The notes under the pieces are model-generated. The model worked only from the letters and a program-made list of their open reading frames with translations. It did not search any database and was not told the origin of the DNA. A program made the position numbers and the translations under genes. DNA of 64,000 nucleotides from Paraburkholderia caballeronis (GTDB lineage: Bacteria; Pseudomonadota; Gammaproteobacteria; Burkholderiales; Burkholderiaceae), in contig NZ_FNSR01000001.1 of assembly GCF_900104845.1 (NCBI RefSeq), positions 1,240,001 through 1,304,000 on the forward strand, in the 5' to 3' direction. Each line of letters opens with the position of its first letter. Within the stretch, counting starts at the first letter, position 1. Positions 54,303-63,780 of the stretch are shown here, piece by piece.

Positions 54303-55385
54303 ATGGACGACGAACTCAATTCAAAACTCAAGCCGCTGCGCGATCGCATCGATGCGATCGACGCGCAACTGATCGCGCTGCTGAACCAGCGCGCGGCGGT
54401 GGCGCTGGAAGTCGGCGAGGTCAAGAAGCACTACAACGCGCCGGTGTTTCGCCCCGAGCGCGAAATGCAGGTGATCGCGCGCCTGCAGCAGATGAGCGAA
54501 GGTCCGCTTGAAAACGCGCATATCGGCGCGATCTGGCGCGAGATCATGGCCGCGAGCCGCTCGCTCGAAAAGACGCAGACCGTCGCGTTCCTCGGTCCGG
54601 TCGGCACGTACAGCGAGCAGGCGATGTTCGAATACTTCGGACAATCGATCGACGGGCTGCCGTGTCCGTCGATCGACGAAGTGTTCCGCTCGGTCGAGGC
54701 GGGCGCGGCCGAGTTCGGCGTCGTGCCGGTCGAGAATTCGAGCGAGGGCGCGGTGTCGCGCACGCTCGACCTGTTCCTGCAGACGCAGTTGCAGATCGGC
54801 GGCGAACTCGCGCTGCCGATCCATCACAACCTGCTGACGCAGGGCGGCAGCCTCGCGGGCGTCACGCGCGTGTGCGCGCATCCGCAGGCGCTCGCGCAGT
54901 GCCAGCACTGGCTGAACGCGAACGCGCCGCAACTGGAGCGCCATGCGGTGTCGAGCAACGCGGAGGCGGCGCGCATCGCGGCCGCCGATCCGGCCGTCGC
55001 CGCCATTGCCGGCGATCGCGCGGCCGCGCACTACGGGTTGCAGATCGCGCACGCGCTGATCCAGGACGATCCGCACAACCGCACGCGTTTCGTGATGATC
55101 GGCAAGGTGCCGGCCGGCCCGAGCGGCTACGACCAGACCTCGACGATCGTGTCGGTGAAAAACGAGCCGGGCGCGATGTACAAGCTGCTCGAACCGCTCG
55201 CGCGCCACGGCGTGTCGATGACGCGTTTCGAGTCGCGGCCCGCGCGGGTCGGCACGTGGGAGTATTACTTCTACATCGACTTCGAAGGCCATCGCGACGA
55301 CGAACGCGTGGCCGCGGCGCTCGACGAACTCGACCGGAAAGCCGCGTTCCTGAAGATTCTCGGCTCGTATCCGCGCGCCCGCTGA
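54303..55385 (+). CDS. pheA: Bifunctional chorismate mutase / prephenate dehydratase
   Basis: Converts chorismate to prephenate and then phenylpyruvate, on the route to phenylalanine. Seen: an AroQ-type chorismate mutase (about residues 5-90; LRDRIDAIDAQLIALLNQRA), the dehydratase (about 95-275; FLGPVGTYSEQAM, EFGVVPVENSSEGAV) and a C-terminal ACT domain (about 280-355) with the ESRP motif that binds phenylalanine for feedback. The ATG at 54303 (MDDELNSKLK) begins the mutase domain. Length is 360 aa. Confidence 0.97.
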   Translation: MDDELNSKLKPLRDRIDAIDAQLIALLNQRAAVALEVGEVKKHYNAPVFRPEREMQVIARLQQMSEGPLENAHIGAIWREIMAASRSLEKTQTVAFLGPVGTYSEQAMFEYFGQSIDGLPCPSIDEVFRSVEAGAAEFGVVPVENSSEGAVSRTLDLFLQTQLQIGGELALPIHHNLLTQGGSLAGVTRVCAHPQALAQCQHWLNANAPQLERHAVSSNAEAARIAAADPAVAAIAGDRAAAHYGLQIAHALIQDDPHNRTRFVMIGKVPAGPSGYDQTSTIVSVKNEPGAMYKLLEPLARHGVSMTRFESRPARVGTWEYYFYIDFEGHRDDERVAAALDELDRKAAFLKILGSYPRAR

Positions 55386-55452
55386 TGCGGTGTCCGCAGT
55401 GCGGTCACCGAACCCGATTAGCCTATCCGGCCTCGCAGCCCTGGAGACATAG

Positions 55453-56565
55453 ATGACAACGCAATTCGGCCCAACGTATGTGCGCGCGATCGCGCCTTAC
55501 ATCGCCGGCAAACCGATTTCCGAGGTGGCGCGCCAGTTCGGTCTCGACGAGGCGCGCATCGTGAAGCTCGCGTCGAACGAAAATCCGCTCGGGATGCCCG
55601 AGTCGGCGCAGCGCGCGATCGCGCAGGCCGCGAGCGACCTCGGCCGGTATCCGGACTCGAACGGCTTCGAGCTGAAGGCCGCGCTGGCCGCCCGCTACGA
55701 CGTGCCGCCGGAGTGGATCACGCTCGGCAACGGCAGCAACGACATCCTCGAAATCGCCGCGCACGCGTTCGTCGAGAAGGGGCAGTCGATTGTCTATTCG
55801 CAGTATTCGTTCGCGGTCTACGCGCTCGCGACGCAGGGCCTCGGCGGCCGCGCGATCGTGACGCCGGCCGTGAAGCACGGCCACGATCTCGACGCGATGC
55901 TCGCGGCGATCGCTGACGACACGCGGCTCGTGTTCGTCGCGAATCCGAACAATCCGACCGGCACGTTCATCGACGGCGCGACGCTCGAAGCGTTCATCGC
56001 GAAGGTGCCGCGCGACGTGGTCGTCGTGCTCGACGAGGCGTACACCGAGTACCTCGCGGCGGACAAGCGCTACGACTCGATCGCATGGGCGCGCCGTTAT
56101 CCGAACCTGCTGGTGTCGCGCACGTTCTCGAAGGCGTATGGCCTCGCCGGCCTGCGCGTCGGTTTCGCGATCGCGCAGCCGGCGTTGACCGATCTGATGA
56201 ACCGGCTGCGTCAGCCGTTCAACGTGAACTCGCTCGCGCAGGCGGCGGCGATCGCGGCGCTCGGCGACAGCGCGTTCCTCGAAAAGAGCGCGGCGCTGAA
56301 CGCCGAAGGCTATCGTGTACTGACCGGCGCGTTCGACCGGCTCGGCCTCGAATATGTGCCGTCGGACGGCAATTTCGTGCTGGTGCGCGTCGGCAGCGAC
56401 GACGATGCGGGCAATCGCGTGAACCTCGAACTGCTGAAGCAGGGCGTGATCGTGCGGCCGGTCGGCAACTACGGCCTGCCGCAGTGGCTGCGCGTGACGA
56501 TCGGCCTGCCGGAAGAGAACGCGGCGTTCGTCGCGGCGCTCGAACGCACGCTGGCGCCCGCCTGA
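55453..56565 (+). CDS. hisC: Histidinol-phosphate aminotransferase (aromatic-cluster copy)
   Basis: PLP-dependent class-II-type aminotransferase. Seen: the PLP Lys in SRTFSKAYGLAGLRVGF, FVANPNNPTGTFIDG, VLDEAYTEYLA and LRVTIGLPEEN. Length is 370 aa. In this position between pheA and tyrA such HisC homologues often act in aromatic amino acid transamination as well as in histidine synthesis, so dual use is likely. The main his operon is not in this window. A strong terminator follows the gene. Confidence 0.95.
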   Translation: MTTQFGPTYVRAIAPYIAGKPISEVARQFGLDEARIVKLASNENPLGMPESAQRAIAQAASDLGRYPDSNGFELKAALAARYDVPPEWITLGNGSNDILEIAAHAFVEKGQSIVYSQYSFAVYALATQGLGGRAIVTPAVKHGHDLDAMLAAIADDTRLVFVANPNNPTGTFIDGATLEAFIAKVPRDVVVVLDEAYTEYLAADKRYDSIAWARRYPNLLVSRTFSKAYGLAGLRVGFAIAQPALTDLMNRLRQPFNVNSLAQAAAIAALGDSAFLEKSAALNAEGYRVLTGAFDRLGLEYVPSDGNFVLVRVGSDDDAGNRVNLELLKQGVIVRPVGNYGLPQWLRVTIGLPEENAAFVAALERTLAPA

Positions 56566-56592
56566 CGGCGGCAGGGCTGAAACAGGCATCTC

Positions 56593-56637
56593 GCGCGCCG
56601 GAATCCGTAGTCGCGGTCCGGCGCGCTTTTCGATTTT
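56593..56637 (+). terminator. Rho-independent terminator between hisC and tyrA
   Basis: A perfect 10-bp stem GCGCGCCGGA / TCCGGCGCGC (56593-56602 and 56617-56626, 14-base loop) is followed by TTTTCGATTTTT. It ends 13 bases before the tyrA GTG, inside an otherwise tightly packed gene series. Confidence 0.85.
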
Positions 56638-56649
56638 TGCGGTGAAGTC

Positions 56650-57573
56650 GTGAGCGCGTTTTCGTTCAATAAACTGGTGATTTTCGGCGTCGGCCTGATC
56701 GGCGGATCGCTCGCGCTCGCGTTGCGCGAACGGGGTGCCGGCGGGACGGTGGTCGGCGTCGGGCGTCAGGCGGGCTCGGTCGAGCGGGCGCTCGAACTGC
56801 GCGTGATCGACGCGGCCGCGACGCTCGACGACGACGCGGCGCTCGCCGGCGCGCTCGACCGCGCGGACGTCGTGCTGCTCGCCGCGCCGGTCGCGCAGAC
56901 GCGCGCGCTGCTGGAGCGGATCGTTCCGTTCCTCGACGCGGCGACGATCGTCACCGACGCGGGCAGTACGAAGGGCGACGTAATCGACGCGGCGCGCGCG
57001 GCGCTCGGCGCGCGGATCGCGCAGTTCGTGCCGGGTCATCCGATCGCGGGCCGCGAGTCGAGCGGCGTCGACGCGGCGCTGCCCGGCCTGTACGTCGACC
57101 GCAACGTCGTGCTGTGCCCGTTGCCGGAAAACGCGCCGCAGTCGGTCGAGCGGATCGCCGCGATGTGGCGCGCGACCGGCGCGCGCGTCGGCCAGATGCC
57201 GGCCGGACAGCACGACCGCGTGTTCGCGTCGGTCAGCCATCTGCCGCATGTGCTGTCGTATGCGCTCGTCGAACAGATTCTCGCGTCGCCGGACGCCGAA
57301 CTGAAGTTCTCGTTCGCGGCCGGCGGCTTTCGCGACTTCACGCGGATCGCCGCGTCGAGTCCGGAGATGTGGCGCGACATCTGTGTCGCGAACCGCGCGG
57401 CGCTGCTCGCGGAACTCGACGCGTACACCGACGTGCTCGCGCGGCTGCGCGCGGCGATCGACGCAGGCGACGGCGCGGCGCTCGAAGCGGTGTTCGCGCG
57501 CTCGCGCGCGGCCCGCACCGCGTGGCAGGAACGCGGCGGCAAGCCGTCCGCCGCGGCTGACACTCCCGAATAA
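56650..57573 (+). CDS. tyrA: Prephenate dehydrogenase
   Basis: NAD(P)-dependent step to 4-hydroxyphenylpyruvate for tyrosine. Seen: the nucleotide-binding [17 protein letters not shown] near the N-terminus, [30 protein letters not shown] and a helical dimerisation domain to residue 307. The start is the GTG at 56650, 84 bp after hisC. Length is 307 aa; there is no fused chorismate mutase, unlike the enteric TyrA. aroA follows after 34 bp. Confidence 0.95.
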   Translation: MSAFSFNKLVIFGVGLIGGSLALALRERGAGGTVVGVGRQAGSVERALELRVIDAAATLDDDAALAGALDRADVVLLAAPVAQTRALLERIVPFLDAATIVTDAGSTKGDVIDAARAALGARIAQFVPGHPIAGRESSGVDAALPGLYVDRNVVLCPLPENAPQSVERIAAMWRATGARVGQMPAGQHDRVFASVSHLPHVLSYALVEQILASPDAELKFSFAAGGFRDFTRIAASSPEMWRDICVANRAALLAELDAYTDVLARLRAAIDAGDGAALEAVFARSRAARTAWQERGGKPSAAADTPE

Positions 57574-57607
57574 CCCTCGCGCCCGACCCGAAACCCAGGA
57601 CACGCTC

Positions 57608-58912
57608 ATGGAATACCTCGATCTCGGCCCGTTCTCGCGGGCGACCGGCACGATCCGGCTGCCCGGCTCGAAGAGCATCTCGAACCGCGTGCTGCTGCTC
57701 GCGGCGCTCGCCGAAGGCAAGACCACGATCACGAACCTGCTCGACTCCGACGACACGCGCGTGATGCTCGACGCGCTGCAAACGCTCGGCGTCAAGCTGC
57801 AGCGCGACGGCGACACCTGCGTCGTGAACGGCACGCGCGGCGCGTTCACCGCGTTGCGCGCGAGCCTGTTCCTCGGCAATGCGGGCACCGCGGTGCGGCC
57901 GCTGACCGCCGCGCTCGCGGTGAACGGCGGCGAGTACCGGATACACGGCGTGCCGCGGATGCACGAGCGGCCGATCGGCGACCTCGTCGACGGGCTGCGG
58001 CAGATCGGCGCCGTGATCGACTACGAGGAGAACGACGGTTTTCCGCCGCTGCGCATCCGGCCGGCGAACATCGCGGTCGATGCGCCGATCCGCGTGCGCG
58101 GCGACGTGTCGAGCCAGTTCCTGACCGCGCTGCTGATGACGCTGCCGCTCGTGCGCGCGGCAGGCGGCGTATCGGTCGTCGAGGTGGACGGAGAACTGAT
58201 CTCGAAGCCGTACATCGACATCACGATCCGGCTGATGGCGCGCTTCGGCGTGAAGGTCGAGCGCAACGGCTGGCATCGCTTCGAGGTGCCGGCGGGCGTG
58301 CGCTACCAGTCGCCGGGGGAAATCATGGTCGAAGGCGATGCGTCGTCGGCGTCGTACTTCCTCGCGGCGGGAGCGCTCGGCGGCGGGCCGGTGCGCGTCG
58401 AGGGCGTCGGGCGCGCGAGCATCCAGGGCGACATCGGCTTCGCCGACGCGCTCGGGCGGATGGGCGCGAACGTGACGACGGCTGACGACTGGATCGAGGT
58501 GCGCGGGATTGGCAACGACAACGGCAGGCTCGACCCAATCGACATGGACTTCAACCTGATTCCGGACGCGGCGATGACGATCGCGGTCGCCGCGCTGTTC
58601 GCGGACGGCGCGACGACGCTGCGCAACATCGGCAGCTGGCGCGTGAAGGAGACCGACCGGATCGCCGCGATGGCGACCGAACTGCGCAAGGTCGGCGCAA
58701 CGGTGACCGAAGGCGACGACTATCTGATCGTGAAGCCGCCCGCGAAGCTCACGCCGAATGCGGCGATCGACACGTACGACGACCACCGGATGGCGATGTG
58801 CTTCTCGCTGGTGAGCCTCGGCGGCGTGCCGGTCCGCATCAACGACCCGAAATGCGTCGGCAAGACGTTCCCCGATTACTTCGAGCGCTTCCTCGCGCTC
58901 GCGCAACCCTGA
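57608..58912 (+). CDS. aroA: 5-enolpyruvylshikimate-3-phosphate synthase (class I type)
   Basis: Sixth step of the shikimate pathway. Seen: [21 protein letters not shown] near the N-terminus, [32 protein letters not shown] and the conserved [16 protein letters not shown] near the C-terminus. The LFLGNAGTA region matches the glyphosate-sensitive class I pattern. The ATG at 57608 ([15 protein letters not shown]) is chosen over a longer upstream frame that overlaps tyrA. Length is 434 aa. Confidence 0.97.
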   Translation: MEYLDLGPFSRATGTIRLPGSKSISNRVLLLAALAEGKTTITNLLDSDDTRVMLDALQTLGVKLQRDGDTCVVNGTRGAFTALRASLFLGNAGTAVRPLTAALAVNGGEYRIHGVPRMHERPIGDLVDGLRQIGAVIDYEENDGFPPLRIRPANIAVDAPIRVRGDVSSQFLTALLMTLPLVRAAGGVSVVEVDGELISKPYIDITIRLMARFGVKVERNGWHRFEVPAGVRYQSPGEIMVEGDASSASYFLAAGALGGGPVRVEGVGRASIQGDIGFADALGRMGANVTTADDWIEVRGIGNDNGRLDPIDMDFNLIPDAAMTIAVAALFADGATTLRNIGSWRVKETDRIAAMATELRKVGATVTEGDDYLIVKPPAKLTPNAAIDTYDDHRMAMCFSLVSLGGVPVRINDPKCVGKTFPDYFERFLALAQP

Positions 58913-58934
58913 GCGCCGCGCTTTTCCGTCAAGC

Positions 58935-59627
58935 ATGAAAACGACACGACCTTTTATTCCGACCCCGGTGATCACGATCGACGGGCCGACCGCGTCCGGC
59001 AAGGGCACCGTTGCGACGCTGGTCGCCGCGCATCTCGGTTTCCACCTGCTGGACAGCGGCGCGCTGTACCGGCTCGCGGCGCTCGCGAGCATCCGCTACG
59101 CGATCGCGCAGGACGACGCCGACGCGCTCGCGAAACTGATCGACGATCTGCACATCACGTTCCGCGAGGGCCTCGCGCAACTGGACGGCGCTGACGTGTC
59201 GGCCGAAATCCGGGCCGAGGAAGTGGGCAACCGCGCGTCGGTGATCGCCGCGCATCCGTCGGTGCGCGCCGCGCTGGTTGCGCGCCAGCGGGCGTTCCGC
59301 AAGCCGCCGGGCCTCGTCGCGGACGGCCGCGACATGGGCACCGTGATCTTCCCGGACGCCGTTCTGAAGGTGTTTCTGACCGCCAGTGTCGAGGCCCGTG
59401 CGACCCGCCGGCATAAGCAATTGATACAAAAAGGTTTTTCTGCTAATATGGATGACTTGCTCCGGGATTTGCGTGAACGCGACGCGCGCGACAGTAACCG
59501 CGCGGCCGCGCCGCTCAAGCCCGCAGCGGATGCAAGGCTTCTCGATACCTCGGCATTGTCGATCGACCAGGCGGTCGATCAGGTGGCGCAGTGGTACCGG
59601 GCGCTGCCGGCCCCCAAGGTTCACTGA
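58935..59627 (+). CDS. cmk: Cytidylate kinase
   Basis: Phosphorylates CMP and dCMP. Seen: the P-loop [20 protein letters not shown], the substrate region [31 protein letters not shown] and the lid residues [12 protein letters not shown]. Length is 230 aa. The aroA-cmk gap is 22 bp, and cmk-rpsA is an ancient pairing conserved in proteobacteria. Confidence 0.97.
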   Translation: MKTTRPFIPTPVITIDGPTASGKGTVATLVAAHLGFHLLDSGALYRLAALASIRYAIAQDDADALAKLIDDLHITFREGLAQLDGADVSAEIRAEEVGNRASVIAAHPSVRAALVARQRAFRKPPGLVADGRDMGTVIFPDAVLKVFLTASVEARATRRHKQLIQKGFSANMDDLLRDLRERDARDSNRAAAPLKPAADARLLDTSALSIDQAVDQVAQWYRALPAPKVH

Positions 59628-59696
59628 TTTCACTGAACTGAGGGGTGCGGCCGGCGGCAAGCCGACCGAGTTGTTGTCGTATGCAGTGCAGTAGGT

Positions 59697-59714
59697 GCCC
59701 CGCGGGAGCGGGGC
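59697..59714 (+). promoter_or_regulatory. Hairpin in the cmk-rpsA leader
   Basis: GCCCCGC-GGGA-GCGGGGC is a 7-bp perfect stem within the 213-bp gap between cmk and rpsA. It has no long T-run (GTTCGTTAAA follows). In related bacteria rpsA leaders carry structures for S1 autoregulation; such a role is possible but not shown here. Confidence 0.45.
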
Positions 59715-59840
59715 GTTCGTTAAACCCCTTAACCCCGTGTGGCTTTCGCATCCTGCCGTGAACCTCGCGTTCCGGCGCAGCGGCCCGAGACAGCCAGATC
59801 AGGCTGGCAGCCGGCGAAAACCATGCAAATCCAGATTTTT

Positions 59841-61556
59841 ATGTCCGACCTGCAAACTTCCACCCCGAATACCGAATCTTTTGCGGCTCTGTTCGAAGAG
59901 TCGCTGACCCGCCAGGACATGCGCGCCGGCGAAGTCATATCCGCTGAAGTCGTGCGCGTCGACCACAACTTCGTGGTCGTCAACGCTGGCCTGAAGTCCG
60001 AGGCCTACATCCCGCTCGAAGAGTTCCTGAACGACGCGGGCGAGGTAGAAGTGCAGGCGGGCGATTTCGTTTCCGTCGCGATCGACGCGCTGGAAAACGG
60101 CTATGGCGACACGATCCTGTCGCGCGACAAGGCGAAGCGTCTCGCTTCGTGGCTGTCGCTCGAAAAGGCGCTCGACAACAACGAACTCGTGACCGGCACG
60201 ATCACGGGCAAGGTCAAGGGCGGCATGACCGTGATGGTCAACGGCATCCGCGCGTTCCTGCCGGGTTCGCTCGTCGACACGCGTCCGGTCAAGGACACGA
60301 CGCCGTACGAAGGCAAGACCCTCGAATTCCGCGTCATCAAGCTCGACCGCAAGCGTAACAACGTCGTGTTGTCGCGTCGCGCCGTGATCGAAGCGACGCA
60401 GGGCGAAGAGCGCGCGAAGCTGCTCGAAACGCTGAAGGAAGGCGCGATTGTCGAAGGCGTGGTGAAGAACATCACCGACTACGGCGCGTTCGTGGACCTC
60501 GGCGGCATCGACGGCCTGCTGCACATCACCGACATCGCATGGCGTCGCGTGCGTCACCCGAGCGAAGTTCTGTCGGTTGGCCAGGAAGTCACCGCGAAGA
60601 TCCTCAAGTTCGACCAGGAAAAGAACCGCGTCTCGCTCGGCATCAAGCAACTGGGCGACGATCCGTGGGAAGGCATCTCCCGCCGCTATCCGTCGGGCAC
60701 GCGCCTGTTCGGCAAGGTCACGAACATCACCGACTACGGCGCGTTCGTCGAAGTGGAATCGGGCATCGAAGGCCTCGTCCACGTGTCGGAAATGGACTGG
60801 ACCAACAAGAACGTTGCGCCGTCGAAGGTCGTGCAGCTCGGTGACGAAGTCGAAGTCATGGTTCTCGAAATCGACGAAGACCGCCGCCGTATCAGCCTCG
60901 GCATGAAGCAGTGCAAGCCGAACCCGTGGGACGACTTCAGCCGCAACTTCAAGAAGGGCGACAAGATCAGCGGCGCGATCAAGTCGATCACCGACTTCGG
61001 CGTGTTCATCGGCCTGCCGGGCGGCATCGACGGTCTCGTCCACCTGTCGGACCTGTCGTGGAGCGAGTCGGGCGAAGAAGCCGTTCGCAAGTACAAGAAG
61101 GGCGACGAAGTCGAGGCCGTGGTTCTGGGCATCGACGTCGAGAAGGAACGCATCTCGCTCGGCATCAAGCAGCTCGAAGGCGACCCGTTCAGCAACTTCG
61201 TTGCGGTGAACGACAAGGGCTCGACCGTCGACGGTACGGTCAAGTCGGTCGACGCGAAGGGTGCGGTGATCACGCTGAACGCCGACGTCGAAGGCTACCT
61301 GCGTGCTTCGGAAATCGCGCAAGACCGCGTGGAAGATGCCCGCAACGTGCTGAAGGAAGGCGACAAGGTCAACGCGATGATCATCAACATCGATCGCAAG
61401 TCGCGCGGCATCAACCTGTCGATCAAGGCGAAGGATTCGGCCGAGCAGCAGGAAGCGCTGCGCACCATCTCCTCCGCCGACTCCAGCTCGGCGGCGACCG
61501 GCACGACCAACCTCGGCGCGCTGCTGAAGGCCAAGCTTGACGGCCAGAACCAGTAA
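59841..61556 (+). CDS. rpsA: 30S ribosomal protein S1
   Basis: Largest ribosomal protein; it binds mRNA and aids initiation. Seen: six S1/OB-type RNA-binding repeats over about residues 20-545 (recurring units such as [39 protein letters not shown] and [20 protein letters not shown]). The ATG at 59841 ([17 protein letters not shown]) gives 571 aa, near the usual 557-573; in-frame upstream codons carry no S1 similarity. Codon bias is strong, as expected for a ribosomal protein. ihfB follows after 23 bp. Confidence 0.98.
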   Translation: MSDLQTSTPNTESFAALFEESLTRQDMRAGEVISAEVVRVDHNFVVVNAGLKSEAYIPLEEFLNDAGEVEVQAGDFVSVAIDALENGYGDTILSRDKAKRLASWLSLEKALDNNELVTGTITGKVKGGMTVMVNGIRAFLPGSLVDTRPVKDTTPYEGKTLEFRVIKLDRKRNNVVLSRRAVIEATQGEERAKLLETLKEGAIVEGVVKNITDYGAFVDLGGIDGLLHITDIAWRRVRHPSEVLSVGQEVTAKILKFDQEKNRVSLGIKQLGDDPWEGISRRYPSGTRLFGKVTNITDYGAFVEVESGIEGLVHVSEMDWTNKNVAPSKVVQLGDEVEVMVLEIDEDRRRISLGMKQCKPNPWDDFSRNFKKGDKISGAIKSITDFGVFIGLPGGIDGLVHLSDLSWSESGEEAVRKYKKGDEVEAVVLGIDVEKERISLGIKQLEGDPFSNFVAVNDKGSTVDGTVKSVDAKGAVITLNADVEGYLRASEIAQDRVEDARNVLKEGDKVNAMIINIDRKSRGINLSIKAKDSAEQQEALRTISSADSSSAATGTTNLGALLKAKLDGQNQ

Positions 61557-61579
61557 GCCTCACGGGGGCTCGCTGAAGT

Positions 61580-61903
61580 ATGACCAAATCTGAATTGGTC
61601 GCGCAGCTGGCTACGCGATTTCCGCAACTTGTGCTCAAGGATGCGGATTTCGCGGTCAAGACGATGCTCGATGCGATGTCCGACGCGCTTGCGAAGGGTC
61701 ACCGCATCGAAATTCGCGGTTTCGGCAGCTTCGGTCTGAACCGGCGGCCGTCTCGCGTCGGGCGCAATCCGAAGTCGGGTGAAAAGGTGCTGGTGCCTGA
61801 GAAGTACGTGCCGCACTTCAAGCCGGGCAAGGAGCTGCGCGAACGCGTGGACCGCCGCTCCGGCGAGCCGCTGAAGCCGGAAGAGCCGGACGACGATTTG
61901 TGA
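61580..61903 (+). CDS. ihfB: Integration host factor beta subunit
   Basis: DNA-bending architectural protein that pairs with IhfA. Seen: the HU/IHF fold with [20 protein letters not shown] and the DNA-binding arm [21 protein letters not shown]. The C-terminus is extended with acidic residues (PEEPDDDL). Length is 107 aa. Its position behind rpsA is conserved across proteobacteria. A textbook terminator follows. Confidence 0.97.
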   Translation: MTKSELVAQLATRFPQLVLKDADFAVKTMLDAMSDALAKGHRIEIRGFGSFGLNRRPSRVGRNPKSGEKVLVPEKYVPHFKPGKELRERVDRRSGEPLKPEEPDDDL

Positions 61904-61942
61904 GCGGCCAACGCCAGATGCGTGAACCCCAGCAAAAAGAAA

Positions 61943-61967
61943 AAGCGCCTTCGGGCGCTTTTTTTTC
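61943..61967 (+). terminator. Terminator after ihfB
   Basis: AAGCGCC-TTCG-GGCGCTT with a tetraloop followed by six or more T. This ends the rpsA-ihfB unit and leaves a 180-bp gap before lapA. Confidence 0.93.
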
Positions 61968-62149
61968 GCCTCGATCGAACTGCGGTGCCGGCAACTGCCC
62001 CGCCGCGAGGCGTTCCTTTACAATACGGGTCACTTCGGCGCGGCCGACGCTGCGGCGCAGCAAGCTGCGGCAAACCGCAACCAACCCGCCAACCCGTTTG
62101 CCGGCGCCGTCCCGCAACTGCCAAGACACAACTGCCAAGAGACCCTTTC

Positions 62150-62443
62150 ATGAGATTGATCGCCTGGGTGATCCGTGTGCTGGTGTTCGTGCTGCTGCTC
62201 GTGCTCGCGCTCGCCAACACGCAAACCGCGACGCTGAACTTCCTCGCCGGTTATGCGTGGCAGGCTCCGCTGATCCTGATCGGCCTCGCGTTCTTCATCG
62301 TCGGGTTGCTGGCCGGGCTGCTGTCGGCGCTGCCCGCGGTGTTCCGGATGCGGATGGAAAACGGCCGCCTGAAGCGCGAACTGCGCACCGCGCGCGAAGC
62401 GCCGGCGCCGGTCGTCGAGCCGCCGCTGCCGCCCGTCATCTGA
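62150..62443 (+). CDS. lapA: LapA (YciS-like, DUF1049), lipopolysaccharide assembly protein A
   Basis: Small inner-membrane partner of LapB in control of LPS synthesis. Seen: two hydrophobic segments (about residues 4-22 and 42-65) around ANTQTATLNFLAGYAWQAP, then a basic cytoplasmic helix (RMRMENGRLKRELRTARE) and a Pro-rich end. The ATG at 62150 is chosen; the frame is open upstream through the terminator region, which is non-coding. Length is 97 aa. Confidence 0.9.
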   Translation: MRLIAWVIRVLVFVLLLVLALANTQTATLNFLAGYAWQAPLILIGLAFFIVGLLAGLLSALPAVFRMRMENGRLKRELRTAREAPAPVVEPPLPPVI

Positions 62444-62456
62444 CCTGACCGTCCTG

Positions 62457-62480
62457 CCGCGCGCCCTCCGGTGCGCGGTT
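62457..62480 (+). terminator. Possible terminator between lapA and lapB
   Basis: A 9-bp stem with one G-T pair (CCGCGCGCC / GGTGCGCGG, loop CTCC) followed by TTTCCGTTTT. It could weaken or separate lapB transcription. Confidence 0.5.
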
Positions 62481-62511
62481 TCCGTTTTAGTTAGCCTTCA
62501 CCGTCGCCCGC

Positions 62512-63687
62512 ATGGATCTCGATTTCTGGTGGCTGCTCGTCATTCCGGTTGCGTTCGCGCTCGGCTGGGTGGCGTCGCGCTACGACCTGAAAGCGCTGCT
62601 GTCCGAAAGCGCCAATCTGCCGCGCTCGTATTTCCGCGGCCTCAATTTCCTGCTCAACGAGCAGCCGGACAAGGCGATCGACGCGTTCATCGAGGTCGCG
62701 AAACTCGACCCCGAAACGGTCGAACTGCACTTCGCGCTCGGCAACCTGTTCCGCCGCCGCGGCGAAACCGACCGCGCGATCCGCGTGCATCAGAATCTGC
62801 TGTCGCGCCCGGACCTGCCGGTCAACGAGCGCGATCACGCGCTGTACGAACTAGGGCAGGACTTTTTGAAGGCCGGCCTGCTGGACCGCGCGGAAGAGAC
62901 GTTCCGCTCGCTGAAGTCCGGCGACCACGCGCTCGGCGCACAGCGCGCGCTGCTGACGATATACGGGATCGAGAAGGACTGGAACCGTTCGATCGACACC
63001 GCACGCCAGCTCGAAACGATGGGCGCGGAGCCGCTCGGCCTGGAGATCGCGCAGTTCCATTGCGAACTCGCGCAGGAAGCGTTGCAGCAGAAGAAGCCCG
63101 ACGAAGCGCGCCGTCAACTGGACCTCGCGCTGAAGGCCAATCCGCATAACGTGCGCGCGACGATCCTCGGCGGCGACGTCGACGCGGCCGCCGGCGCGCC
63201 GCAGGCGGCGCTCGGCCAGTGGCGGCGCGTCGAGGAGCAGAACGCGTCGTACCTGCCGCTCGTCGCCGAGAAGGTGATGAAGGCGTACGAGGCGCTCGGC
63301 CGCGTCGAGGAGGGGGCGCAACTGCTCACGCAGTGGGTCGACCAGTATCCGTTGAACGACCTGCTCGACGTCGCGTACAAGTACGTATCCGAACTGCATG
63401 GCCCCGAGGCCGCGCATACGCTCGCGCGCACGCAGATGCAGAAGTCGCCGAACCTCGCCGGCATGACGCGGCTGCTCGAAGCGCAGCAGGCGACCGCCGA
63501 GGAGCCGCGCCGCAGCGAACTGCAGCTGATGCGCACGCTGTTGCAGCAGCGGACAAAAAATTTGCCACGCTATACGTGCCAGAATTGCGGTTTCCGGGCG
63601 CGCCTCTTCTACTGGCAATGCCCGGGATGCAGCGGCTGGGAAACCTATGCGCCCCGACGCGTCGAGCCGATCCCCGCGTCGAGCTGA
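62512..63687 (+). CDS. lapB: LapB (YciM), LPS assembly TPR protein with rubredoxin-like metal knuckle
   Basis: Inner-membrane-anchored protein that directs LpxC degradation and so balances LPS synthesis. Seen: one N-terminal membrane helix (about residues 4-20; FWWLLVIPVAFALGWVAS), about nine TPR units (about 38-330) and a C-terminal rubredoxin-type zinc/iron site with two CxxC pairs (CQNCGFRARLFYWQCPGC, about 360-377). Length is 391 aa, matching E. coli (389). ATG at 62512. A UDP-glucose dehydrogenase gene follows after 93 bp. Confidence 0.95.
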   Translation: MDLDFWWLLVIPVAFALGWVASRYDLKALLSESANLPRSYFRGLNFLLNEQPDKAIDAFIEVAKLDPETVELHFALGNLFRRRGETDRAIRVHQNLLSRPDLPVNERDHALYELGQDFLKAGLLDRAEETFRSLKSGDHALGAQRALLTIYGIEKDWNRSIDTARQLETMGAEPLGLEIAQFHCELAQEALQQKKPDEARRQLDLALKANPHNVRATILGGDVDAAAGAPQAALGQWRRVEEQNASYLPLVAEKVMKAYEALGRVEEGAQLLTQWVDQYPLNDLLDVAYKYVSELHGPEAAHTLARTQMQKSPNLAGMTRLLEAQQATAEEPRRSELQLMRTLLQQRTKNLPRYTCQNCGFRARLFYWQCPGCSGWETYAPRRVEPIPASS

Positions 63688-63780
63688 GCGCGCGGCGTCA
63701 GCGCCGCCGACGGACGCCGCGGCTCTCGCGGCTGGCGTCGGCGCGCAGTCCTTTCATCAGAAACTGTCACCGGAGCGCGT

